This document shows positions 45,075 to 55,662 of a stretch of DNA of 64,000 nucleotides, in pieces. The translations under genes and the position numbers were made by a program. The stretch is from Haematobia irritans (lineage: Eukaryota > Arthropoda > Insecta > Diptera > Muscidae), in NCBI RefSeq assembly GCF_050003625.1, contig NC_134397.1:199570899-199634898 (forward strand). Direction: 5' to 3'. The stretch's first letter is position 1. Every line of letters begins with the position of its first letter. The notes beneath the pieces were generated by a model. The model did not search any database, was not told the origin of the DNA, and worked only from the letters and a program-made list of their open reading frames with translations.

Positions 45075-46573
45075 AAAAACAAGTATATACGGCCGTAAGT
45101 TCGGCCAGGCCGAATCTTATGTACCCTCCACCATGGATTGCGTAGGAACTTCTACTAAAGGCTGTCATCCACAATCGAATTACTTGGGTTGCGATAACAC
45201 TTGCCGATGGCAAGGTATCGTAAAACTTTTTAATACTGTCTTCTAAATTGTAAGTTAGTCCATAAGGGGTATATATTAAACAAAAAAAGGCCGATTAAAT
45301 ACGTATATAATTCAGTTTGACAAAATTTTCTATAGAAATAAAATTTTGACAAAACTTTCTATAGTAGTAAAATTTGACAATTTTTACATGGCTGTTAGAG
45401 GCCATATACTAACGAAATGTACCAAATTTCAACCGCATCGGATGACTTTTGCTCCTCCAAGAGGCTCCGGAGGTCAAATCTGGGGATCGGTTTATATGGG
45501 AGCTATATATAATTATGGACCGATATGGACCAATTTTTGCATGGTTGTTAGAGACCATATACTAACACCACGTACTAAATTTCAATTGGATCGGATGAAT
45601 TTTGCTCATCCAAGAGGCTCCAGAGTTCAAATCTGGGGATCGGTTTATATGGGAGCTATATATAATTATGGACCGATATGGACCAATTTTTGCATGCTTG
45701 TTAGAGACCATATACTAACATCAGGTACCCAATTTCAAACGGATCGGATGAATTTTGCCCCTCCAAGAGGCTCCGGAGGTCAAATCTGGGGATCGGTTTA
45801 TATGGGAGCTATATATAATTATGGACCGATATGGACCAGTTTTTGCATGGTTGTTAGAGACCATATACTAACACCACGTACCAAATTTCAATCGGGTAGG
45901 ATGAAGTTTGCTCCTCCAAGAGGCTCCGGAGGTCAAATCTGGGGATCGGTTTATATGGGAGCTATATATATTTATGGACCGATATGGACCAATTTTTGCA
46001 TGGTTGTTAAAGACCGTATACTAACATCAGGTACCAAATTTCAACCGGATCGGATGAATTTTGCCCCTCCAAGAGGCTCCGGAGGTCAAATCTGGGGATC
46101 GGTTTATATGGGGGCTATATATAATTATGGACCGATATGGACCAATTTTTGCATGCTTGTTAGAGACCGTATACTTAGACCACGTACCAAATTTCAACCG
46201 GATTGGATGAATTTTGCTGCTCCGGAAGGCTCCGCAGGCCAAATTTGGGGATCGGTTTATATGGGGGCTATACGTAAACGTGGGCCGATATGGCCCATTT
46301 TCAATACCATCCGACCTACATCAATAACAACTACTTGTGCCAAGTTTCAAGTCGATAGCTAGTTTCGTTCGGAAGTTAGCGTGATTTCCACAGACGGACG
46401 GACAGCCGGACAGACGGACAGACGGACGGACGGACGGACATGCTTAGATCGACTCAGAATTTCACCACGACCCAGAATATATATACTTTATGGGGTCTTA
46501 GAGCAATATTTCGATGTGTTACAAACGGAATGACAAAGTTAATATACCCCCATCCTATGGTGGAGGGTATAAT
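45075..46573 (+). mobile_element. Family A element, complete, with six regular 153-bp units
   Basis: Best-preserved copy. 5' module: ACAAGTATATACGGCCGTAA, TTCGGCCAGGCCGAA, TACCCTCCACCATGG. A short 29-mer block lies at 45318-45375. Six tandem units follow, phased exactly 153 bp apart (GCATG motif at 45386, 45539, 45692, 45845, 45998 and 46151). Then come the unique tail, a long mixed GACGGACGGACAGCCGGACAG microsatellite, and the end CCATCCTATGGTGGAGGGTATAA. Since 153 is divisible by three and the unit lacks stops in one frame, the array opens a 338-codon frame (45346-46362) of 51-residue repeats. I regard that as a by-product. Confidence 0.82.
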
Positions 46574-46993
46574 AAAAGTTTTTAGCATAAGGTTTATTTT
46601 GGTAGTGAAAGGGTTAAAATTTGTTCTTGTTTTTTTTTTATATTTTGCTAAACAAATATATATTTCATCTAATGCTATGTTGTATGGAACCACTATCCGC
46701 AACTAATAATTAAATAGATCTATATTGTATACAAGTGGGTATGGTAATTGTAATCAATAATAATTGAATGATTATTATATTTAGCTTTGCTGAATCACTC
46801 TTTCCGCAATTGGCCTCTGATATTATGCAATATCAATAAATGAAGAAAAATGATGCAGTACTTTTTCTGATGTCTCTTATATATATGATTAAACAATATA
46901 GAGTTGGTGAATAACGATTATTTGAAATAAAATTGATTGTGCAGTTCAAAGGGATTGAAATAGTAAAAGCTTTTGAAAAACATATTTCTTATA
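46574..46993. other. AT-rich sequence, nothing recognised
   Basis: No family or gene assigned. Confidence 0.4.
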
Positions 46994-46995
46994 TA

Positions 46996-47610
46996 CACTG
47001 AAAAAAATATTTTCGTGAAACCAAAGATCTCATTCAAATACGAATTCAAATTTTGCTTAGCATAGAAGACGCATTGACTTTTCCTTGTCCAAAAGTAAAT
47101 AAACTTTTCAATGAAGTCGTATTGTCCTTATAATTAATTGATTTGACTTAAAAATGGGTATCATAACATGAAAGAACAATTTTTTTGGAATAAGGCCAAA
47201 TTGATTTTAATAATTCAGAAAAATTCTTTAAAATTAATGAAATTGTTTTTAAATTTGGTGTTTTTTGCATCTTGATTACAAAAGAAAAATAGGATAACAA
47301 AAATTGTCAACACTTTATTTAAAAACGTTTTTTACTTGAAACATAAATCTAAATAAATTCTACTGGAAGTCGGGTCTGAATTTGGAAAATAAAGTTGTCG
47401 TTAAATCGTTTTTAAGGGACTTTGATGGCATATGAAGAAAAAAAGCTGAAAAAACGAAAAACTAACATTTGCTTCCTAGAAGCAAGTACACAAACCCCAA
47501 ATTTAAAAGAGAATTGTGTCTTAAAAATATCCTTACTTGTATTCTTCGCTTCTCTGGCTCGGAATCAATACCAAAATTGTTAAAGTAAAGTAAGTAAATT
47601 TTTTTCAGTG
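46996..47610 (-). mobile_element. MITE family C, complete
   Basis: 615 bp flanked by TA (46994-46995 and 47611-47612). Left end CACTGAAAAAAATATTTTCG, right-end reverse complement CACTGAAAAAAATTTACTTA; 13 bp identical. The interior matches 10706-11361 in reverse. No coding frame. Confidence 0.8.
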
Positions 47611-47723
47611 TAATGGTCAGTTTTTTGTCTATCCTCAAAAGTTTGCTTCAATTATCGGGAACTGCGTCTGTAACACTCACTTAAAGGGTGATTCTTTTGA
47701 GGTTAGGATTTTCATGCATTAGT

Positions 47724-48616
47724 ATTTGACAGATCACGTGGGATTTCAGACATGGTGTCAAAGAGAAAGATGCTCAGTATGCTTTGACATTTCATCATGA
47801 ATAGACTTACTAACGAGCAACGCTTGCAAATCATTGAATTTTATTACCAAAATCAGTGGCAGAAAATCCGCTTTTTTATCGACAAATTTTGTTCAGCGAT
47901 GAGGCTCATTTCTGGTTGAATGGCTACGTAAATAAGCAAAATTGCCGCATTTGGAGTGAAGAGCAACCAGAAGCCGTTCAAGAACTGCCCATGCATCCCG
48001 AAAAATGCACTGTTTGGTGTGGTTTGTACGCTGGTGGAATCATTGGACCGTATTTTTTCAAAGATGCTGTTGGACGCAACGTTACGGTGAATGGCGATCG
48101 CTATCGTTCGATGCTAACAAACTTTTTGTTGCCAAAAATGGAAGAACTGAACTTGGTTGACATGTGGTTTCAACAAGATGGCGCTACATGCCACACAGCT
48201 CGCGATTCTATGGCCATTTTGAGGGAAAACTTCGGAGAACAATTCATCTCAAGAAATGGACCGGTAAGTTGGCCACCAAGATCATGCGATTTGACGCCTT
48301 TAGACTATTTTTTGTGGGGCTACGTCAAGTCTAAAGTCTACAGAAATAAGCCAGCAACTATTCCAGCTTTGGAAGACAACATTTCCGAAGAAATTCGGGC
48401 TATTCCGGCCGAAATGCTCGAAAAAGTTGCCCAAAATTGGACTTTCCGAATGGACCACCTAAGACGCAGCCGCGGTCAACATTTAAATGAAATTATCTTC
48501 AAAAAGTAAATGTCATGGACCAATCTAACGTTTCAAATAAAGAACCGATGAGATTTTGCAAATTTTATGCGTTTTTAAAAAAAAAAAAGTTATCAAGCTC
48601 TTAACAAATCACCCTT
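47724..48616 (+). mobile_element. Tc1/mariner-superfamily DD41D element, internally deleted
   Basis: 893 bp; both termini read AAGGGTGATT inward and are flanked by TA (47722-47723 and 48617-48618). The left end continues CTTTTGAGGTTAGGATTTTC. It contains the start of a transposase gene (47797 onward) fused to its catalytic half. It has lost the middle that would encode the DNA-binding domain, so it is non-autonomous. Confidence 0.85.
47797..48509 (+). pseudogene. DD41D transposase pseudogene (N-terminal stub plus catalytic domain)
   Basis: The natural start at 47797 encodes MNRLTNEQRLQIIEFYYQN. The sequence then jumps into the catalytic part, which is open in another frame from 47856 (217 codons), so a deletion removed the HTH region and shifted the frame. 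In the downstream frame the triad is Asp15 in SDEAHFW, Asp108 in QQDGATCHTA and Asp150 in LTPLDYFLWG, with 41 residues between the last two (DD41D). The C-terminal end RRSRGQHLNEIIFKK looks complete. DD41D spacing is known from rosa-like elements of flies; assignment to a named lineage is inference. The catalytic half itself carries no stop, suggesting recent activity of the parent. Confidence 0.85.
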
Positions 48617-48618
48617 TA

Positions 48619-50538
48619 TAATAAACTTATAATTTAGCTAAAAAAATTGCCATAATGTGGAAATATATATGATATTGAAGATCCATTTTTTAAAGTAAAG
48701 AATTCGTTAAATATGAGAATGTTTCCATCTTGGCTTTATATTTGGTTACATTAAATTAAGGAACTCATTGTTAACTTCTTTGTACCTCTATTGAAGTTGC
48801 GTATGTTTCAAGTAAATGTTCTTTATTAAAAAGGTAACATTTGTCTATCAAAACATTAATCCCTACATTAACTCAAATATTGTGAGTCTTTAGATTAGAT
48901 ATAAAAGGCAACGATTTATTTTGATTTTCAATTTTTTAAACAAAAAGTTATTTAGTATGAAGTTTCTGTTGTCAAAAAATCTTTTCATAGAAGTCTGCAT
49001 TAAGTTATTTTCACTTTCTGTAAAAGACATCAATCGCATAAAAATCTGTATTTTTCTACCAAATAAATTTCGTTTCTTTTAAATTTAATTCCAGGGAAAA
49101 GTATTTTTTTTCGTGTACCACGATATTAGATCGAAATACCCAATTCATAGATATACATTTAGCGAAAGTTTCTTGAACGCTGCATCGAGTAATTGCTACG
49201 CATTTCTTGTATGACCATCTTCATGTATACATTAATTTTATTAACATTAAGATTTTTCCAAATATTCTACCGTAGACGAAAAAATTAAATTTGGTCATTA
49301 GTTACTCTATATAACGTAGCCACACGGGATGTGATGCTATAATGTAGGTTAATTGGATATCATAAAAGAAATTATGTGCTTAGAGTAAAAGTGTTAAAAA
49401 ACAAACTAAACGATTTTAATTGACTTATAAAATGTTCAACTTATTCATGACAAAGACTGACGTTCAAACTTTACAACGGCGTAACTTAGCTTGGGCTTCC
49501 TATCTTTTGCCTTTAACTGATGAACACAAAAACAACAAACATTTATTTGAAATTTCATTCAATAAGAAATACGGAGAAATTTATCCAAATACTTTGGCAA
49601 AGATATGTTGCTGGAAATACCATGTGTAGTTGTTGGAATTTTAAACACTCTAATGCTCAAAGTAATTCAATGTGTAGTGTAAATTCGAAAATATGAGAAA
49701 CTTCAAATTCCATCACATAAAACTTATAAGTTTTATTTACTTATTGGCTACAAAATGTTTAGTATAGAATTCAGTTAATAGAGAACATGAAAAGTGTCTA
49801 GGAATTTTCAAATTTCTTTTCTATTTTAATATTTCTTTTTAAAAACAAAATTTTCTATTTTAATATTTTTTTTTTTAAACAAAATTTAGGAAATTATTAT
49901 ATATAGTTCAGACATTTATTTCTACTGTGGGCCAAAACAGAATAATTATATTTCTGAGTGTTTTTGTTGTAAAGAACGTTTTTTCTCTTCTTGTAAAGAA
50001 TACTTAACTGAAAACTCAAGCAAATATTCTGTGCATATAAACTTTTTTATTTGAAATTTCCTGAAGGTCATCCTCATTTATTTAGATTTTGTGTAACTAA
50101 TTAAAAGGTTACACACAGATTCCTGGAAACTTTCAATTAACACTTCACTATCATTTGTCTTAGTATTGAAAAATACTTTTACCTTTTACACGTACTTAGT
50201 TGAATTTACATTTGAATATGCATGGAAATATACCAACTTTTACTGGCAATGAAAATAAATAAAAGTTTGTATGCTTGTTAACATAATTTTAAATACAAAT
50301 TCGGATGTAGCTGCATAGAGTTTTAGGAAATATGGTATTATTCTCATGTTTTGTTTACAAGTATTATAAGTAAGTGGACATTTTTGCAAGGCAGTGTTCT
50401 GGGGCCCTATAAAATACTGTCAAAATCAAGTTTTCCAGCATTATGGTCCCACAGGCCATAGTTATACCCTGCGCCACACTGTGCATATGTTGGCAACACC
50501 CAGAAATAGACGAGATAGACACATTGTGTCTTTGGCAA
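48619..50538. other. AT-rich sequence, no gene recognised
   Basis: About 1.9 kb without identifiable element ends. A 69-codon frame at 49420-49629 (starting MTYKMFNLFMTKTD) has ordinary amino-acid composition but no motif I recognise, and no supporting splice or promoter context. Confidence 0.4.
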
Positions 50539-50693
50539 TAAAGGGTGATACGGTCAAAATTTGGTCAATATAAACTTGACGTATTTCTTTCAATTTTGCA
50601 TTTAAAAAACCTGAACACCCCTCATTTTGAAGGTGTGCGTGTGTAGAATATAGCTCCTATTTTGATTTTGGAATTCACTCTTCAGTTGTCAAA

Positions 50694-51661
50694 ATGCCGT
50701 CCAAGCAAGCAGAGCAGCGTATCAAAATTTTGCTCGCGCATCTCGAAAATCCGAGCTACTTGCACGAAAAGCTGGCAAAATCGCTAAAAGTTGTCAAATC
50801 AACCGTTACAAATGTAATCAAAGTGTTTGGGGAACGTTTGTCGACAGCCAGGAAGTCTGGATCGGGGGGAAATCGAAAACCGGAAGCCGCTGAGACGACA
50901 AAGAGAGTTGCCGGTAGTTTCAAGCGAAACCCTAACCTCTCTCTCCGAGATGCCGCAAATAAACTGGGTGTATCGTCTACAACCGTGCATCGAGTCAAAA
51001 AACGAGCCGGACTATCGACTTACAAGAAGGTAATGACTCCAAATCGCGATGATAAACAAAATACGACGGCCAAAGCGCGATCCCGGAGGCTGTACACGAC
51101 GATGCTGACGAAGTTTGACTGCGTGGTAATGGACGACGAAACTTACGTCAAAGCCGACTAAAAGCAGCTTCCGGGACAGGAGTTTTATACGACAAAAGGA
51201 AGGGGGAAGGTAGCAGATATTTTCAAGCACATAAAACTGTCAAAGTTCGCAAAGAAATATCTGGTTTGGCAAGCCATCTGTACCTGTGGCTTGAAAAGCA
51301 GCATTTTCATAGCTTCCGGGACTGTCAACCAAGAAATTTACGTGAAAGAGTGTTTGAATAAACGTCTGCTGCCTTTCCTGAAGAAACACGGTTGTTCCGT
51401 ACTGTTTTGGCCGGATTTGGCATCTTGCCATTACGGTAAAAAGGCCATGGAGTGGTACGCCGCCAACAACGTGCAGGTGGTTCCCAAGGACAAGAACCCT
51501 CCCAACACGCCAGAGCTCCGCCCAATTGAGAAATACTGCGCTATTGTCAAGCGGAACCTAAAGAAGACCAAAAAAAAACTGCTAAGGACGAGCAGCAGTT
51601 CAAGGCAAACTGGCTTTCTGTGGTGAAGAAGGTGGACAAGGTGGCTGTACAAAATCTGATC
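50694..51661 (+). pseudogene. DD37E transposase, plus copy, nonsense and frameshift
   Basis: Begins MPSKQAEQRIKILLAHLENP with two HTH segments (about residues 18-45 and 80-115, KLGVSSTTVHRVKKRAGLS). The first catalytic Asp lies in VMDDETYVKAD near residue 150. Codon 156 is TAA at 51159-51161, where the partner copy has TAC (Tyr), so a single base change stops the protein. The same frame stays open beyond it, with Asp241 in WPDLASCHYG and Glu279 in ELRPIEKY; 37 residues separate them (DD37E). An A9 tract at 51570-51578 then shifts the frame. DD37E Tc1/mariner elements are known from mosquitoes (ITmD37E) and other insects. Confidence 0.88.
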
Positions 51662-52312
51662 ACGTAAATTTCTTGGTTGACAGTCCCGGATGCTATGAAA
51701 ATGCTGCCTTTCAAGCCACAGGTACGGATGGCTTGCCAAACCAGATATTTCGTTGCGAACTTTGACAGTTTTATGTGCTTGAAAATATCTGCTACCTTTC
51801 CCCTTCCTTTTTCCGTATAAAACTCCTGTCTCGGAAGCTGCTTGTAGTCGGCTTTGACGTAGGTTTCGTCGTCCATTACCACGAGGTGAAACTTCATCAG
51901 CATCGTCGTGTACAGCCTCCGGGATCGCGCTTTGGCCGTCGTATTTTGTTTATCATCGCGATTTGGAGTCACTACCTTTTTGTAAGTCGATAGTCCGGCT
52001 CGTTTTTTGGCTCGATGCACGGTTGTAGACGATACACCCAGCTTATTTGCGGCATCTCGGAGAGAGAGGTTAGGGTTTCGCTTGAAACTACCGGCAACTC
52101 TCTTTGTCGTCTCAGCGGCTTCCGGTTTTCGATTTCCCCCCGATCCAGACTTCCTGGCTGTCGACAAACGTTCCCCAAACACTTTAATTACATTTGTAAC
52201 GGTTGATTTGGCAACTTTTAGCGATTTTGCCAGCTTTGCGTGCGAGTAGCTCGGATTTTCGCGATGAGCGAGCAAAATTTTGATACGCTGCTCTTCTTGC
52301 GTGGACGGCATT
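51547..52312 (-). pseudogene. DD37E transposase, minus copy, C-terminus lost at the inversion junction
   Basis: Start Met at 52312 (MPSTQEEQRIKILLAHREN); the open frame extends further upstream but the conserved start is here. Both HTH segments and the first catalytic Asp (VVMDDETYVKADYK) are intact, with no stop where the plus copy has one. Homology ends at about 51660 after GTVNQEIYV; the remaining residues read antisense through the plus copy and are not transposase. The second Asp and the Glu are therefore missing, so the product would be a DNA-binding protein without cleavage activity. Confidence 0.85.
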
Positions 52313-52451
52313 TTGACAACTGAAGAGTGAATTCCAGAATCAAAATACATTCTACACACACACACCTTCAAAATGAGGGGTGTTCAGGTTTTTTAAATGC
52401 AAAATTGAAAGAAATAGTTTATATTGACCAAATTTTGACCGTATCACCCTT

Positions 52452-53080
52452 TATACTAATGGGTCTAAAGTCATTGGTCAATCTTGCCTGTTTTATTTTC
52501 GGTATTAGAATTACCCTCGCAGTTTTCCAACAATTTGGATATCTCGAGTTCATTAGGATATTATTTATTTATTTATTCATTTATATATTTACAATCATAA
52601 TGAATTATGAAAATAAACAGGTAATAAGGTGCTAACAACATAGGTTTTCGACCCGTCATTAGGATATTGTTGTACACTCTTACCAATATTCTTGAAACCA
52701 GAGAGAATATTAATTTCACAAATTTAACTGGCACACCATCAATCCCAATCGCACTGGATTTAATCCTATTCAATGATATGCAAACGTCCACCTCATCTAT
52801 TTTGTGGAAATCAAATTCATCAATTGGTCTATCAACCCTATAATCTACATGTATTATGTCAGGAATATTACTTGGAGCAGGCAACAAAAAGCCTGCGTTA
52901 CACTGCGCCACATCAATTTCGTTGGCCAGAACATTATTACTTTTTCCAACACCTAAACTTCCTAGTTCCTTCCATAGTCGAGAATGTGAGGATGTTTGAA
53001 ATAAGTTATTGAAAAATATGCTTCTTCGCTTTCGGATAATAGATTTCACCTTATAATAATAAACTAGAAAACTCTTTCCA
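52452..53080 (-). pseudogene. LINE (jockey/I-like) reverse transcriptase fragment
   Basis: Non-LTR retrotransposon ORF2 fragment. The minus strand reads YYKVKSIIRKRRSIFFNNLF, a typical pre-RT linker, then SRLWKELGSLGV, DEVDVCISLNRIKSSAIGID and GVPVKFVKL (the RT domain start, equivalent to KSKAPGPDGIP). Beyond a 93-bp retroposon insertion it resumes with WKTARVILIPK and DFRP, the next RT motif. It ends precisely at the TA beside the DD37E element at 52452; sequence on the far side (before 50540) does not continue the RT obviously. No endonuclease or catalytic YADD region is present. Confidence 0.82.
52563..52655 (-). mobile_element. Short retroposed fragment with TAAA tail inside the LINE
   Basis: 93 bp flanked by a perfect 13-bp duplication TCATTAGGATATT (52550-52562 and 52656-52668). 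On the minus strand it runs CGGGTCGAAAACCTATGTTG to an AATAAATAAATAAAT tail. Nearly the same sequence is inserted at 17358-17445. It breaks the RT frame between YNNILM and the WKTARVI block. Confidence 0.82.
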
Positions 53081-54182
53081 CAAAGGCAAAATATGTTAAA
53101 TATGTTTTTGCGACCATTAGACGCCGTATATAAACTTTAAATGGGTGCGTAAATAAACATGTATTTCTGTAAGTGTTCTAATATCCTCTGTTGTTGTGGA
53201 TTCCAAAACTAATGTGCATTGCAAATTTTAGGACGCCGGCATTTATATACCAACAAAGCCCACCATTGAGGATTATTCTTTAACGCAAATTATACGAGTT
53301 ATTGCTAACAACTCCTATACTGTCCATAATTTTTCTACGCGAAATCGTTAACATTATTTTGGAATTTGTTTTAATTGAAAAAGTTTGCCATTGTTTGCAA
53401 TTCTTTTGTCTATTACTTCACATTGTACTCGCATTTCAATTTACAAAGTTGACTGAATTTTCATGAGTAATTCACACGGTTGAACTTTCACTGATTTTGT
53501 TATTTGTTGTTTACCTCAGCTTCTTCTAGTTAAAATGAACAAAAACAAAATTACGGATGGATTGCCTGCCACCTGCCAGCATGAATAGTTCAATGTGTGA
53601 AGGTATTTACTTTCTTGTCCACCCAAAGCACTTGCTCTATGTACTTGCAAGGTATTAGCAAGTGTAATCGCACTGAAATCATCACATCAAAAGTACAAGG
53701 TACCACACGCTTATTTGGAATTCAGCCAAACAAATCCTCTAATGGAAAACAATACCCCAATCCCCGAAAGACTGCAAAAAAAGCGGCGTAAAAATATGAC
53801 TCAAATACCAACCTCGAGCTAATGGTGGCTACTTAGCTGTGACTAATGTTGGGCGGTGGTCATTGAACTCCATTGATGCTACATCACTATTTTGAGACTA
53901 GCTAGTTTGGACTTGGGTGTAATTAAAATAAAAATGTAAGTGAAAATTACATAGGCACCTTCGAGTGAAGATTACAGGGCGATGGTAATTACAAAAGGCG
54001 GTAGTTATGTTTAAGCCAAAATGTAAACACCTTTAGTTGAGAAATTTTAACGTGTAACATGTGACAAAGCCCTAGCAAGCCCATGTAAAATCTTGTCTTC
54101 GAAATAAAGCATGTACAAATGGGAAAGTAATCATGGAGAGTAAACATGCATGGGACCAAGTAAGATATACCTAAACCAAATA
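53081..54182. other. Low-repeat region, no gene recognised
   Basis: Ordinary composition and no element ends. Frames such as 53597-53791 show no motif. Candidate unique DNA. Confidence 0.45.
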
Positions 54183-54298
54183 TGTCTCTACAAGGCCGTA
54201 GCCAGGATTTTAATTCGGGGGGGTTCAACTTAAAAAAATATTCATAGAATCTCATGTGTAGAAAATTTTATTTATGCATAGGTATGTATACAATATTT

Positions 54299-55290
54299 TT
54301 ATAATATTAAATTGAGCCGACGGGCTTTTTGGGCAGCAAATAAATCAATTACTTCTTCAGTCGGCACATTTATTCGGCGATGAACCGACATTAATGCCAA
54401 TCCATTGAGTCTACTCTCGCTAGTCGAATTAATCTCTTCATTGTTGAAAATGAAAGTTCGGATGAGTACGTAGTAACTGCAGGGATGGAAAATGCAGTAC
54501 TATAGTACTTTTTTCAATACTTTTTCACCCCGGTCAGTACCGTAGTACCCCCGCGAATGATTTAGTACCTTTTGTGTAGACATTTTTGAGTCGATATCAG
54601 ATTTATGGTACAATAGCTTTGACAAAATATTTTAATATTTTGAGAAAGTCTTTATCAACCTTATTTGCTAATAGTCTTTTACAAATATGGCAAAACAAAC
54701 ATGTTCATGTGGGAAGAAAATCTCGATTTTGTAAAAGACATAGTCAAAAACCGGATTTTATTGAACTTCAAGAATGTTTTAGTCGAAAAAAGAATGTGAT
54801 TCTATATTATCGATTTTTTATTTCGGTAGAAAATGTTGTCAAAATTTTATTTCTATATAGAATTTTTGCAAAATTTTATTTTTATAGAAAATTTGTCAAA
54901 AATTTATTTCAATTGAAAATTTTGTACAAATTTTATTTCTATAGGACATTTTTGCAAAATTTTCTATAGAAAAAATTTTGCAACATTTTTTTTCTACAGA
55001 TTTTTTTTTTTGCAAAATTTTATTTCTATAGAAAATTTTTGCAAAATTTTATTTATATAGAAAATTTTGTCAAAATTTTATTTTCTTTAAAATTCAGTCT
55101 CTTGACAATAATTTTCCAGTGAAATTTTTGTTGAAATTTAGTAAAAAGTACCTTTCCGCTCAAAAAATACCTTTTTTGTACTTTTTTAAAAATTGTATTT
55201 TCCATCCCTGAGTAACTGGCAAAGTGACCAAAATTTTTAAAAGAATATGCACGTTTGGAAATATCTCTTTATTGCACTCTCCAAGTGCTT
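54299..55290 (-). pseudogene. hAT transposase C-terminal (dimerisation) domain remnant
   Basis: On the minus strand, just upstream of the nested element (55290-55211), the code reads IFPNVHILLKILVTLPVT. After the nested element it resumes SSELSFSTMKR, and after a frame change RLNGLALMSVHRRINVPTEE through VIDLFAAQKARRLNL to a stop at 54299-54301. LPVTxxxxERSFSxxKR followed by RLNGLALMS is the standard hAT dimerisation-region signature. The second hAT inserted between the LPVT and SELSFS codons, duplicating CAGTTACT. At least one frameshift is independent of the insertion. Upstream catalytic parts are not recognisable. Confidence 0.8.
54480..55210. mobile_element. hAT element 2, non-autonomous, nested in hAT element 1
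   Basis: 731 bp. Both ends read CAGGGATGGAAAAT (next base R) inward; flanked by the 8-bp duplication AGTAACTG (54472-54479 and 55211-55218). Near both ends lie GTACTTTTT/AAAAAGTACT motifs. The middle (54820-55090) is an array of AT-rich 29-mers. No transposase. Confidence 0.88.
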
Positions 55291-55662
55291 CCGTCGCTGA
55301 ATTAGGCAGGTTCTTTTCGCAGGTTTTGCGCCATTTCATTTACACATGTGTGTTTGGCTGTTTCGTTGTTGTTGCTATGACCAAACAAAGCGAGTCATGT
55401 TCACAAAAAGAACAACAAACACAAGTAAAAAGCAGAAAGACATTTTCCAAAAATGAAATTTGTGGTGCGAGAACAAAAACAATTTGTTTTTTTTTCGACC
55501 GTCGTTTGACGGGCTTTTCAACTAGTATTCTATGATTTGTGTAAGTTTTATGCAGCTAAAAATATATATTTATTTATATAAAAAATATTCATTCATTTCG
55601 GGGGGGTTTGATCCCCCTCATCCCCCTCCCCCCCACCCCCTGAATACGGCCTTGTGTCTCTA

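Larger units (their letters stand above)
50541..52451. mobile_element. Foldback pair of DD37E Tc1/mariner-type transposons
   Basis: 1911 bp beginning AAGGGTGATACGGTCAAAAT and ending with its exact reverse complement, flanked by TA (50539-50540 and 52452-52453). Two copies face each other tail to tail. The plus copy is nearly full length to about 51659. The minus copy runs from 52451 to about 51660 and lacks its 3' third. The arms (50541-51345 and 51660-52451, about 0.8 kb each) are highly similar with few differences; the spacer is the C-terminal part of the plus copy. Both outer ends are 5' TIRs, so the pair could in principle be mobilised as one unit. Confidence 0.88.
54191..55654 (-). mobile_element. 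hAT element 1, decayed, split by hAT element 2
   Basis: Ends CAAGGCCGTAGCCAGG and CCTGAATACGGCCTTG (10 bp identical outermost) with a perfect 8-bp duplication TGTCTCTA (54183-54190 and 55655-55662). It carries the remains of the transposase C-terminus on the minus strand and G/C-rich GGGGGGG tracts just inside both ends. A second hAT lies within it. Confidence 0.82.

Noticed and set aside
45346..46362. 338-codon open frame as a repeat protein gene
   Set aside because: It is the translation of a 153-bp transposon tandem repeat; no promoter or splice context, and the same frames appear broken in other copies.
43413..46573. CRISPR array because of regularly spaced repeats
   Set aside because: Eukaryotic repeats with contiguous 153-bp units and no spacers; no cas-like genes.
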